Assembly (NCBI RefSeq): GCF_034931405.1
Contig: NZ_JAYGHA010000031.1
Location: 12,029 to 76,028 of the forward strand
DNA from: RDYJ01 sp034931405
GTDB taxonomy: Bacteria; Cyanobacteriota; Cyanobacteriia; Cyanobacteriales; Nostocaceae
Length of the DNA: 64,000 nt
Direction of reading: 5' to 3'
Made by a program: the position numbers and the translations under genes. The notes below the pieces were generated by a model, which ran no database searches, was not told the origin of the DNA, and saw only the letters and a list, made by a program, of their open reading frames with translations. Below, in pieces: positions 51,011 through 58,104 of the stretch; position 1 is the stretch's first letter, and the number at the start of each line of letters is the position of its first letter.

Positions 51011-51260
51011 TAGCTATTAATTCATCCCATATCTGGTTAACTTTGGCGTTAATGGCATCCATTGTGATGGATTCACCTTCATGATTAAGACGCTGACAGG
51101 CTTCATAAAACAAAATCATTTGCTCGACCTGTGCGCCCTCTGTCCGACCTTGACGCTCGGCTATTCGTGACAAAATTTCTCTGATTTCCCTATCAAGTTT
51201 GTAATTAACACGGTCAGTTGGTCGGTTTCTTCTTGGTCTTCCCACAATAGCTATTGTCAT
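50988..51260 (-). CDS. Small RHH-like DNA-binding protein, 90 aa
   Basis: VGRPRRNRPTDRVNYKLDRE starts a basic strand-helix-helix section (IREILSRIAERQGRTEGAQV), then an acidic helical tail ending EESNRD. It looks like a plasmid regulator. The broken GIY-YIG gene starts inside its last codons (23-nt overlap), so the two formed an operon. Confidence 0.65.
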   Translation of the reverse strand: MTIAIVGRPRRNRPTDRVNYKLDREIREILSRIAERQGRTEGAQVEQMILFYEACQRLNHEGESITMDAINAKVNQIWDELIANEESNRD

Positions 51261-51458
51261 ATTTACGCTTTTATTAAAGCAAAATACATCAGCTTTTTCT
51301 TATCATACAGCTTTTTGTGTATTTTATCTGTACAAAAAACATAAAATTATAGATAATAGTTATAACAAAGGCGATAGCGAAGCTCTCCGCAGGAATCGCA
51401 ACTTCTTGGCGGGAGAGCGATCGCCTTATAAACCTAGTAGTAAAAGGTTGATTTCATT

Positions 51459-52157
51459 ATGACACGGATAGAAATTAGAGACGAAAACCAAAGTTACTGC
51501 ACCCGTTTTAGCGATGGTGTCAGTGGGATGAGTGTAACAGCTTTAGCTCAATTTTGCGGAACAGAACAGCATACTGTTACCCAGTTCTTAAACCGTCTTA
51601 GGGATTCTGACCCTATCACGAATGAGCTTGTAGAATGTCTAAAACCCTTTGTTGGTAGTGATTGGAGACTCATCACGAATGACCCCTCCGGCAAGGTGTT
51701 CATTATTGACGAAGTTTGTCATGCGGTTTTGGAATACTATGCACTTGAAGCACGGAAGTATAAGGGCAAACAAATAGCGGTAAACAATTATCGCATGATT
51801 GCCAAAGCTGGGTTAAGGGTATTCATCTGGTCGCAAACTGGTTACTCCCCAACAAAGTTAACTTCGGGATTGATAAACCAAGAAGAATTATCTACCATAA
51901 TCACCACCGCTATCGAAACATCCCTGATTCCCATTACCCAACAACTAAACCAAATCCAAGAGCAGCTGCAATCAGTACCCGGCATGAAACCCAAACGCCC
52001 CTGGACTTTACCTGCATCTACACCACCGGAACAAGTGCCAAATGATTATGTACAGTTAGAGGATGGGTCTTGGTTATCCCCTGAAGGGTATGAGTCAATT
52101 TTAAAACAAAGCAGACGCTCTTTACCTTGGGACTTACGACGTGATGATTTTAATTAA
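51459..52157 (+). CDS. Conserved cyanobacterial plasmid protein, 232 aa
   Basis: Begins MTRIEIRDENQSYCTRFSDG; a helical section (VTALAQFCGTEQHTVTQFLN) resembles a helix-turn-helix, followed by HAVLEYYALEARKYKGKQIA and RMIAKAGLRVFIWSQTGY. This layout is known from many Nostocales proteins, often near mobile genes, and is reminiscent of phage anti-repressors. The tail is Pro/Ser-rich. Function not established; DNA binding is plausible. Confidence 0.65.
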   Translation: MTRIEIRDENQSYCTRFSDGVSGMSVTALAQFCGTEQHTVTQFLNRLRDSDPITNELVECLKPFVGSDWRLITNDPSGKVFIIDEVCHAVLEYYALEARKYKGKQIAVNNYRMIAKAGLRVFIWSQTGYSPTKLTSGLINQEELSTIITTAIETSLIPITQQLNQIQEQLQSVPGMKPKRPWTLPASTPPEQVPNDYVQLEDGSWLSPEGYESILKQSRRSLPWDLRRDDFN

Positions 52158-52573
52158 ATGGTGAACTCTGGGGATTTGGGGATATAAGCGGCGAAAAGTT
52201 TATGGATGTTTGGGACGATTGCGATCGCTACGGAAAGCTATCTCTTCGAGACGCTACCGCGAACGCTATCGCCATAAGAAAACCCTAGTCAGACAAAATT
52301 CTTAGGGGAAAAGTTCAAGGATGTTTGGGACGATTGCGAGATCGCCTACGGTAAGCTGCACTAACGCTAGGAAACCCAACTTACAAAATACAAGCGAGGA
52401 AAAGTTTAAACAATAATCGCTGCGAACCAAAAAGGGAAAATTGTACGCTAAGGCTAAAATGCAGATATAGCAAGGGTTTCCAGACCATCTTGCCGGAAAA
52501 TTCACATATCTCGGCTTGGGTGTTGCATTCAAATAAGCGATCGCCCCTACTAAATTTTTGAATCCCAAAAATA
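52158..52573. other. Intergenic region with degenerate repeats
   Basis: No supportable gene; short open frames on the minus strand here have poor composition and no ribosome sites. It contains a motif copy at 52299, a direct repeat (AAGTTYAWGGATGTTTGGGACGATTGCGA-type, about 52195 and 52311) and several HIP1-like sites. Confidence 0.6.
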
Positions 52574-52891
52574 TTAAACTTCAGGATCATCAAGACCAAT
52601 ACCAAATTCTCTCAACTTGAGTTTTACATCTTGCCATTCAGTTCCACAGTAGTAGTATTGTTTTTTGCGGAGATTTGTTAGGTAGTAGCCAGCTTTTCCG
52701 CCATTAATCCGAAACATTTCAATCATGATTGTTTCTGTACTTAAACCAAATTTTTCTAACCTGCTTTCTAATCCAAGATTAACTGGTTTATTAGTAGCAT
52801 TATAAAAAACTTTATCCCCTGGTTTAAAAATCCAGGCAGTTGCTTCACGCTCAACAATTAGGTAATTTGATGGATGAATAATAGTAGACAT
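52574..52891 (-). CDS. Conserved small hypothetical protein, paralogue of 20988-21302
   Basis: 105 aa: SNYLIVEREATAWIFKPGDK, PVNLGLESRLEKFGLS, IMIEMFRINGGKAGYYLTNL and KQYYYCGTEWQDV match the plus-strand protein at 20988-21302 block for block. The conserved Cys and aromatic cluster near the end are shared. Function unknown. A separate unit from the 52959 gene, whose terminator lies between. Confidence 0.8.
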   Translation of the reverse strand: MSTIIHPSNYLIVEREATAWIFKPGDKVFYNATNKPVNLGLESRLEKFGLSTETIMIEMFRINGGKAGYYLTNLRKKQYYYCGTEWQDVKLKLREFGIGLDDPEV

Positions 52892-52921
52892 AGGTTAATA
52901 TTTAAGTTAGAGATGGTGAGG

Positions 52922-52950
52922 AAAGCCCCCAGTTGCGAGCTAGGGGCTAA
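52922..52950 (-). terminator. Probable terminator after the 52959-53204 gene
   Basis: On the minus strand AGCCCC and GGGGCT form a GC-rich stem around a 13-nt loop, followed by TTTCCTC. The T-run is short, so termination may be partial. Confidence 0.6.
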
Positions 52951-52958
52951 TCAGTTAC

Positions 52959-53204
52959 TTAGTTGCTAGAGTTGCCAGATTCCGGTTCTTCACCTTCCTC
53001 CAAGGCTTCTTGAACATCTTCAGTATAAGCAACAGTTCTGTTACCTTGATCATCAGTCTCAATCCAAACATCAGAATCTAGGTATTCAAACTCAACTTCA
53101 GGATTATATTCCTTCTGTCCGTTGCCGTTGCTGTTTCCGTTATCACTAGACTGAACTATTTTTATCACCTCCTGACAAGGGGTATTTTTTTCATCCCTTA
53201 TCAT
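52959..53204 (-). CDS. Small acidic hypothetical protein, up to 81 aa
   Basis: The longest frame starts at ATG 53204. However, a perfect ribosome site (AGGAGGTGAT, about 53173-53164) lies inside that frame, 8 nt before an ATA codon at 53159, with no ATG, GTG or TTG at proper spacing. A start at ATA would give a 66-aa acidic protein beginning with VQSSDNGN. The product is rich in Glu, Asp, Asn and Gly (EVEFEYLDSDVWIETDDQGN). Function unknown. Confidence 0.6.
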   Translation of the reverse strand: MIRDEKNTPCQEVIKIVQSSDNGNSNGNGQKEYNPEVEFEYLDSDVWIETDDQGNRTVAYTEDVQEALEEGEEPESGNSSN

Positions 53205-53232
53205 AAAAGTGTAACCCAGTTATTCTAAATTT

Positions 53233-53430
53233 TCAACTACTTTTAGCAGATTTATTACCAGCAATTAAAATAATTTCACCATCAGCGATCGCATCTAAAA
53301 GTTGTCCAGTTGATCCTTCTTCATTATAGACATAGCCTAATTTATAAGCTATTTCCTTGAGTTTGTCGTTAGTATTTAGAGCGACTCTAGCGTGTAAACT
53401 ATAACGCTCTAGCTTTTTTCTACCTGGCAT
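53233..53430 (-). CDS. Small RHH-like protein, 65 aa
   Basis: Begins MPGRKKLERYSLHARVALNT; a basic start, a strand and two helices (KLKEIAYKLGYVYNEEGSTG; LLDAIADGEIILI) fit a ribbon-helix-helix fold. It is 28 nt upstream of the acidic-protein gene and may regulate it. Confidence 0.6.
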   Translation of the reverse strand: MPGRKKLERYSLHARVALNTNDKLKEIAYKLGYVYNEEGSTGQLLDAIADGEIILIAGNKSAKSS

Positions 53431-53550
53431 ACAATTAAATTCAAAATCCTAATAGTGGTTTACAGATTTAGGATAACATTTAACCGTTGTGACTAGAAAA
53501 CAATTCCTTCGGAGTGCTGACGCTATCGTTCTCCAGTTTCCCCCAAGAAT

Positions 53551-54123
53551 TTATTTAAACGGTTGACCCCATAGTTCCCACATCTCTTTGTTGAATGGAC
53601 TGCGCCATTTTTGAATCATTGCTTGTTCTAAATCTTGACGTGGTTTTCTATCAGTTGGGGCATCCCACCAAAAACCAATATTCACTGCTGTTGGCATTTG
53701 ATAACGGTGATGTAATTCCTGATAGTTTTCAAGATAATTCTTACAATCATGAACCCCCTTCCACCGTTTATTACTGTGTTTAGTTTCACCAATATATAGC
53801 AATAATTCAGATGCACTATCAATGATAAAATACAGGGCTGCTTGTCCGTAATCATCGGGCATTCTGTAGAAGGCCATTGATTGTAATTGTAGTTTAAATG
53901 GATCAATAGCGTCGGGGTTACAGTGAGAGGGTGCAACATCAAACAAAGTTACCTGCTGTGGTGCTTGACTGTTTCTGATGCGCTGCTGGTAAGTAAATAA
54001 CCGTGATTTCCACTGCTCTAAAGCTTGGGCATCCATTACCAACCCTTCTTTCCTTACCCCTTTTGTTTGGTGTTCCTGTTGGGAAAATAAACTTAACTGT
54101 TCCATCTGACCGCACATAACCAC
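53551..54123 (-). CDS. GIY-YIG nuclease-domain protein, up to 190 aa
   Basis: Starts are possible at GTG 54123, ATG 54117 and ATG 54105 (MEQLSLFSQQ). The C-terminal half carries a GIY-YIG domain: ALYFIIDSASELLLYIGETK, KRWKGVHDC and QDLEQAMIQKWRSPFN, with conserved Tyr, Arg and Glu. The N-terminal half is Gln-rich and ends DVAPSHCNPDAIDPF. Similar proteins are frequent in Nostocales. A motif copy (53538) follows 1 nt after the stop. Confidence 0.75.
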   Translation of the reverse strand: MVMCGQMEQLSLFSQQEHQTKGVRKEGLVMDAQALEQWKSRLFTYQQRIRNSQAPQQVTLFDVAPSHCNPDAIDPFKLQLQSMAFYRMPDDYGQAALYFIIDSASELLLYIGETKHSNKRWKGVHDCKNYLENYQELHHRYQMPTAVNIGFWWDAPTDRKPRQDLEQAMIQKWRSPFNKEMWELWGQPFK

Positions 54124-54143
54124 CAGTTGATTATCGCAGATTT

Positions 54144-54155
54144 TTCTTGAGGGAA
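54144..54155 (+). repeat. Dispersed-motif copy between divergent genes
   Basis: TTCTTGAGGGAA with HIP1 sites nearby (54179, 54206), in the region between the GIY-YIG gene and the parA operon. Confidence 0.75.
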
Positions 54156-54262
54156 ATTAGAAAAGCTGGTAGGGGTGGCGATCGCTCAAAGTAAAGTACC
54201 TGATGGCGATCGCTGACTTCAACTTAAAGCTGAAGGATTTTAGTCATTTTTCAGTATATAAT

Positions 54263-54303
54263 TAATGCAGTAATCAATGCAGTAATTAAGTAATCAATGC
54301 AGT
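54263..54303 (+). repeat. Partition-site-like repeats upstream of parA
   Basis: Three AATGCAGT units spaced by AATC or AATTAAGTAATC run directly into the parA start codon. A 28-nt block here (54276-54303) is repeated exactly at 55296-55323. They are likely both centromere and operator sites for the small DNA-binding partner. Confidence 0.85.
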
Positions 54304-54945
54304 ATGACAATAATTGCTTTTATAAATCAGAAGGGTGGATGCTCAAAGTCCACCTCAGCAGTGCATTTAGCCTATTGGTTGACAAAGAAGAATTATAAAG
54401 TCAGGTTACTAGATGCGGATGCACAGCGCAGTAGTTCGGTATGGTTGAAGTTGATGGAGTCAGAAATTAGTACAAAGGTATTGAACACACCGGATGAGCT
54501 TTTAGAGCAAATCCCACAATTAGCAAATGAATGTGACTATTTAATAGTGGATGGACCTGCCGGTTTGTCGGAAGCGAGTCGGGCGATATTATTCAGGACT
54601 GATTTAGCGATTATTCCCTGTCAACCTACTGGTTTAGATTTGCAATCTGCCAGCGATGCTGTTCGCTTAATTAAACAAGCTCAATCTGTTAGGGGCGGTT
54701 CACCAACAGCGGCAGTATTTATTAGTCGTGCTGTTAAGGGTACTAAGTTGAAAGACGAAGCGATCGCACTGCTATCAAAAATCCAAGAAGTATCAGTGTT
54801 AAAAACGGTGATTCACCAAAAACAAGCAATAGCCGATACCTTTGGTCAAGGTACAACCATTTGGGGATTGTCCGGTCGTCCGGCAGCGGAATCACAACGG
54901 GAGTATGAAAAATTGTTTACAGAAATTTTGGGGATGTTGTTATGA
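54304..54945 (+). CDS. parA: ParA-type plasmid partition ATPase
   Basis: 213 aa, short type Ib form without an N-terminal DNA-binding domain. Deviant Walker A KGGCSKST (residues 10-17), DADAQRSSSVW (Walker A' region) and LIVDGPAGL (Walker B) are present. It would move plasmid copies apart by ATP-dependent, nucleoid-based gradients. Its stop overlaps the start of the partner gene (ATGA), and AATGCAGT repeats lie on both sides. Confidence 0.93.
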   Translation: MTIIAFINQKGGCSKSTSAVHLAYWLTKKNYKVRLLDADAQRSSSVWLKLMESEISTKVLNTPDELLEQIPQLANECDYLIVDGPAGLSEASRAILFRTDLAIIPCQPTGLDLQSASDAVRLIKQAQSVRGGSPTAAVFISRAVKGTKLKDEAIALLSKIQEVSVLKTVIHQKQAIADTFGQGTTIWGLSGRPAAESQREYEKLFTEILGMLL

Positions 54946-55286
54946 CCAAGAAACGTAAACCCCTTAATGATGCCCTGGCTCGTGAATTTGTCTATGGCAC
55001 TACACCACACGAAGCGGAACAGCCCCAGGTTGATACTGTAGTGCAAGCCATACCAGAACCGACACCAACCGAAATAGAAACTATACCCCCGTCCGCAGAA
55101 CCTAGCAAACCATCAATTATGTCTCAACTACAACAAGTTACCTCTAAAGAACCAATTATTAGACTGACCGTTGATTTACCTGAGTCTATGCACCGTAAAC
55201 TGTCTATGCTGGCTGCTAAAACAGGCCGTAAAAAGGCTGAAATTGTCCGCCTCTTACTTGATGAAGCATTCCAGGAACTAGAATAA
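54942..55286 (+). CDS. Partition partner, RHH DNA-binding protein
   Basis: 114 aa. A basic start (KKRKPLNDALAREFVYG) and a Pro/Glu-rich linker are followed by a C-terminal RHH domain: IIRLTVDLPESMHRKLSMLA, then GRKKAEIVRLLLDEAFQEL. In type Ib systems the small partner binds the repeats and stimulates ParA; the basic N-terminal arm fits that. Overlap with parA supports coupling. Confidence 0.88.
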   Translation: MTKKRKPLNDALAREFVYGTTPHEAEQPQVDTVVQAIPEPTPTEIETIPPSAEPSKPSIMSQLQQVTSKEPIIRLTVDLPESMHRKLSMLAAKTGRKKAEIVRLLLDEAFQELE

Positions 55287-55336
55287 TAATGCAGTAATGC
55301 AGTAATTAAGTAATCAATGCAGTAATTAAGTAATTG
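55284..55336 (+). repeat. Partition-site-like repeats downstream of the parA operon
   Basis: Four AATGCAGT or AATTAAGTAAT units, including the exact 28-nt block shared with the upstream array (55296-55323). Flanking arrays bracket the operon. Confidence 0.85.
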
Positions 55337-55354
55337 GTAGTTGTTGCCAATAAA

Positions 55355-55529
55355 ATGTTAGTTTTGACTTTGGATGAGTGCAGTCAACTTACAGGATTTT
55401 CTAGGGGGATATTAAGGGAGACGAAGGGAGGCGATCGCTACCAATCAATTAAAAGCCAAGATTGTTGGTAAAGCATGGAGAATAAGACTTGAAGATTTAA
55501 AAGATTATATTGATGAGGTTTTAGGATGA
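55355..55529 (+). pseudogene. Excisionase-like HTH gene broken by a 10-bp duplication
   Basis: From ATG 55355 the frame reads LTLDECSQLTGFSRGILRE and then runs off to an early stop. In the next frame, from about 55431, it reads AIATNQLKAKIVGKAWRIRL and EDLKDYIDEVLG to TGA 55527-55529. Together these give a typical 54-aa MerR-like or excisionase helix-turn-helix. The break coincides with AGGGAGACGA directly followed by AGGGAGGCGA (55415-55434); removing one 10-bp unit restores one frame. Its stop overlaps the next start (ATGA). Confidence 0.75.
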
Positions 55530-55825
55530 GTAGGAAATTAACAGTTTGCGGAAATTGCGGATATGAAAATTACTTTAAAGATGTTGTAGCTAATAACTGC
55601 CAAATATGTAATTCTCCCTTAACAGGAAATGTTTATTCTGTGGAATTACTAGACAAATTTACTGAAGCAGTCCTCAAAGCTAGTGAGAAATTTGGGTATT
55701 CATTTGATGAATCCGTTAATTACATAAGTGAGAATCTTGTCAAACTATTGAAAGAGCCTATAGTAAGTGAAAATTTGCTAGAGGATTCACGTATTCAAGA
55801 AATATTACAACCTCCAAAACCTTAG
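55526..55825 (+). CDS. Zinc-ribbon protein, 99 aa
   Basis: An N-terminal zinc ribbon (CGNCGYENYFKDVVANNCQI, with a final Cys) is followed by a helical domain (AVLKASEKFGYSFDESVNYI). It was translationally coupled to the broken excisionase-like gene. Function unknown; maybe a transcription or replication accessory. Confidence 0.6.
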   Translation: MSRKLTVCGNCGYENYFKDVVANNCQICNSPLTGNVYSVELLDKFTEAVLKASEKFGYSFDESVNYISENLVKLLKEPIVSENLLEDSRIQEILQPPKP

Positions 55826-55855
55826 TATAAATTTCCCCCAAGAATTTAAAGTGAC

Positions 55856-55930
55856 GTGTACAATGTCGCTTTTTTTTATACCGTCTGTGTACAATTGCGG
55901 TTACATAAATTAATACTAATAATGTACGAT
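55856..55930 (+). promoter_or_regulatory. TGTACAAT repeats upstream of the KfrA-like gene
   Basis: GTGTACAATGTCGC (55856) and GTGTACAATTGCGG (55887) are direct repeats 31 nt apart, with a third partial copy TGTACGAT at 55923. They sit 25-100 nt before the chosen start and fit an autoregulatory operator. Confidence 0.65.
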
Positions 55931-55954
55931 AGTAAAAATTTTTTAAACAAAACT

Positions 55955-56524
55955 ATGGAAAGTACAAATCAGGAACAGAATTTAAAGGAAAAAGTTTTTG
56001 AAATTTGTGAAAATCTATATAAAAATAATGAAAAAATCAACCGTGATATTGTACGGGAGAAATTAGGGGGTGGAAGTCATACTCACATTAGCCCCCTTGT
56101 GTCCGAATGGAAAGAGCTTAATAAACAGAAATTGGTACAGCAAAATGACGATAATAATATAGATGAGAGTACACAATCAGGTATTGTCAAAAGTGAAGAA
56201 TCCGAAATAACCGAAATACCACAAGAAATAAACGCTACTGTAAATACTGACTTTATTCCTGATGGTGATTTAAATCATATTGTCCGCAGTGGAGCAGAAA
56301 AAGCCACAGGATTATTAATTGCTCAGGAGGCTGTAGCCTTGCACTTTTACCAAAACCCTGATCAATTACCGTCTGATTTAAAAGTCAAAGTAGAGGAAAT
56401 GCGAGAAGGTTTTTTGCAATCGCGCAGCGCAATCAACAAGAGCGCCTACAATTCCCAGAATTTAATCAATTTAGCAATGAGGAAAATCAACAAACAACAA
56501 GACGATCTAGAACTGGTTGGTTAG
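55955..56524 (+). CDS. KfrA-like plasmid DNA-binding protein
   Basis: I choose ATG 55955 because an upstream extension to 55856 would read through the operator-like repeats. The 189-aa product begins MESTNQEQNLKEKVFEICEN and continues with NRDIVREKLGGGSHTHISPL and VSEWKELNKQK, the N-terminal DNA-binding signature of KfrA (the GGGS-HTH loop). The middle is polar; the C-terminal third is helical. KfrA proteins are autoregulated, nucleoid-like plasmid-stability factors. Confidence 0.8.
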   Translation: MESTNQEQNLKEKVFEICENLYKNNEKINRDIVREKLGGGSHTHISPLVSEWKELNKQKLVQQNDDNNIDESTQSGIVKSEESEITEIPQEINATVNTDFIPDGDLNHIVRSGAEKATGLLIAQEAVALHFYQNPDQLPSDLKVKVEEMREGFLQSRSAINKSAYNSQNLINLAMRKINKQQDDLELVG

Positions 56525-56526
56525 TT

Positions 56527-57474
56527 TTGCTCTTAAAAGGATTGTTATTAGCAATAAGTTCGTTCAATCCAATTAGTTCAGCCATAGTTCTATTCTCACT
56601 ATTTCCACAGCTTCCTAAAGTTTCCCCTAAGAATGAAACAGAGGAGGAAACAGCGCCGGGGGAATTTACCATTTATAGACAAGCCGAACTTAACCGAACT
56701 ACAGCATCATTACTGGCTAATGGTGCAATTTTGATAGTGGGTGAAGAGGGGAGCGGTAAATCAATTCTTGGTAGTGCCGTTGTAGAAAGATTGAATTGTG
56801 ATGGATTTTTAGTGGCCTTCATCGAACCAACCACGCCCAAGCAAATGCTGATAGAAATTGCTCAACAGTTTGAAGTTGCCACTGAAGATTTAGAGGGTAA
56901 ATCATTAACTGTGGACAAACTTAAGAGAGCGATCGCCCAATTCTTAGGGGAAAACACAGCATTTATCATTCTCGATGATGCCCAAAGTTGTGATATGAAG
57001 TTTAGAATTTGGCTAAAACAGTTGCGCCGTAAAGGTGTACCGATGCTAGTTTTGGCCACAGATCCACCACGTTCTGATATTTTCATCAACATTCCCAGAA
57101 TTGAACTAAGACCATTACCAGAAAAGGCAATTAGGGAAATAATGAGGAGCGCAGCGCAGGAGAGAATGATTGATTTATCAGCAGCAGATTTATCTAAATT
57201 ACAAGAGCGAGCCGGGGGTAATCCGATGCTGGCTATTAGAGCAATTGAGGAAGAATATTTAGGGTTAGATATTGAAGGTGCGGATCATCGTCGTTACTTC
57301 GATATCACACCATTAATTTTAGTGGTGGGTGTAATTTTCGTAATTATGCGGTTTATTGGTTTGGGAACTGGTGATCAAGCACTATATATATTTGGTGGCA
57401 TTGCAGCGGCCATATTCTTAGGACTTTCCCGACTGCTCTATAGTTTGCCACAGGAGGAAAGAAGAATTAGATGA
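56527..57474 (+). CDS. AAA ATPase with C-terminal membrane segments
   Basis: 315 aa from TTG 56527, 2 nt after the KfrA-like stop. P-loop IVGEEGSGKSILG (about 72-84), Walker B AFIILDDAQSC (about 145), and a sensor-like ATDPPRSD fit an ExeA/TniB-like ATPase. Two hydrophobic helices close the protein (LILVVGVIFVIMRFIGLG; ALYIFGGIAAAIFLGL). A motif copy is translated as VSPKNETEE (56622) and another as QFLGENTAF (56941), in the linker and core. It may energise an assembly at the membrane. Confidence 0.75.
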   Translation: MLLKGLLLAISSFNPISSAIVLFSLFPQLPKVSPKNETEEETAPGEFTIYRQAELNRTTASLLANGAILIVGEEGSGKSILGSAVVERLNCDGFLVAFIEPTTPKQMLIEIAQQFEVATEDLEGKSLTVDKLKRAIAQFLGENTAFIILDDAQSCDMKFRIWLKQLRRKGVPMLVLATDPPRSDIFINIPRIELRPLPEKAIREIMRSAAQERMIDLSAADLSKLQERAGGNPMLAIRAIEEEYLGLDIEGADHRRYFDITPLILVVGVIFVIMRFIGLGTGDQALYIFGGIAAAIFLGLSRLLYSLPQEERRIR

Positions 57475-57529
57475 TTAGGAACAAACTTAAATATTTTTTG
57501 CTTTATCTTAAATAACAGGAGATTTTCAA

Positions 57530-58042
57530 ATGGTAATATTAGAACAAAATCCAAAACAATTAAAACTAAAACTAGGATCACATTCTGAATTGACAACGGG
57601 AAGTTTTTTTTTAATAATCGGAGTTTTTTCTGTATTTTTTTATGCGCTGATAGTTAGCAATGTGTTATCAATAGATAGTCTCAAATATTCTAGTAAAGGA
57701 ACAACTATTTTTTTAATGGGAGGTGTTTTTATTATTCTTGGCTTGTCTTTCTTAATTCGTAATTATCCAGAAAGCTGCTGTTTTGATAAATCAACAGGTA
57801 AGTTTACTCTCAATGAAAAAAGTTTTTTGTCAAAAATTAAAACTACTGAATATTTACTCACAGACATTGCATTTGTAAAAGTGGTACTAGCACAAATAGA
57901 AGATCCTCATTACTATATCAGCTTAATAACAGAATCTAAAAAGGAAATAAATTTAACTACTAGGTACAACAGCGCACCCCAGGGAAATCCTGAAATAGCT
58001 CAACAGATCGCTGAATTTCTCAATATTGCACTAACCCGTTAA
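57530..58042 (+). CDS. Membrane protein, 170 aa
   Basis: Two hydrophobic helices at about 25-45 (FFLIIGVFSVFFYALIVSNV) and 60-80 (GTTIFLMGGVFIILGLSFLI) are followed by a soluble beta-rich domain (CFDKSTGKFTLNEKSF). This resembles PH-like membrane proteins of unknown function. A good ribosome site (AGGAGA) precedes the ATG. Confidence 0.65.
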   Translation: MVILEQNPKQLKLKLGSHSELTTGSFFLIIGVFSVFFYALIVSNVLSIDSLKYSSKGTTIFLMGGVFIILGLSFLIRNYPESCCFDKSTGKFTLNEKSFLSKIKTTEYLLTDIAFVKVVLAQIEDPHYYISLITESKKEINLTTRYNSAPQGNPEIAQQIAEFLNIALTR

Positions 58043-58104
58043 AATAATAAGTAATATCCTTACTTACTCAAAAAGCATCAAAGCGAAGGAAGGAGAATTA
58101 GATA

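Noticed and set aside
52302..52605. Two overlapping minus-strand frames of 88 and 74 codons
   Set aside because: Composition is unlike neighbouring genes, no ribosome site, they overlap each other and run into a well-supported gene in another frame.
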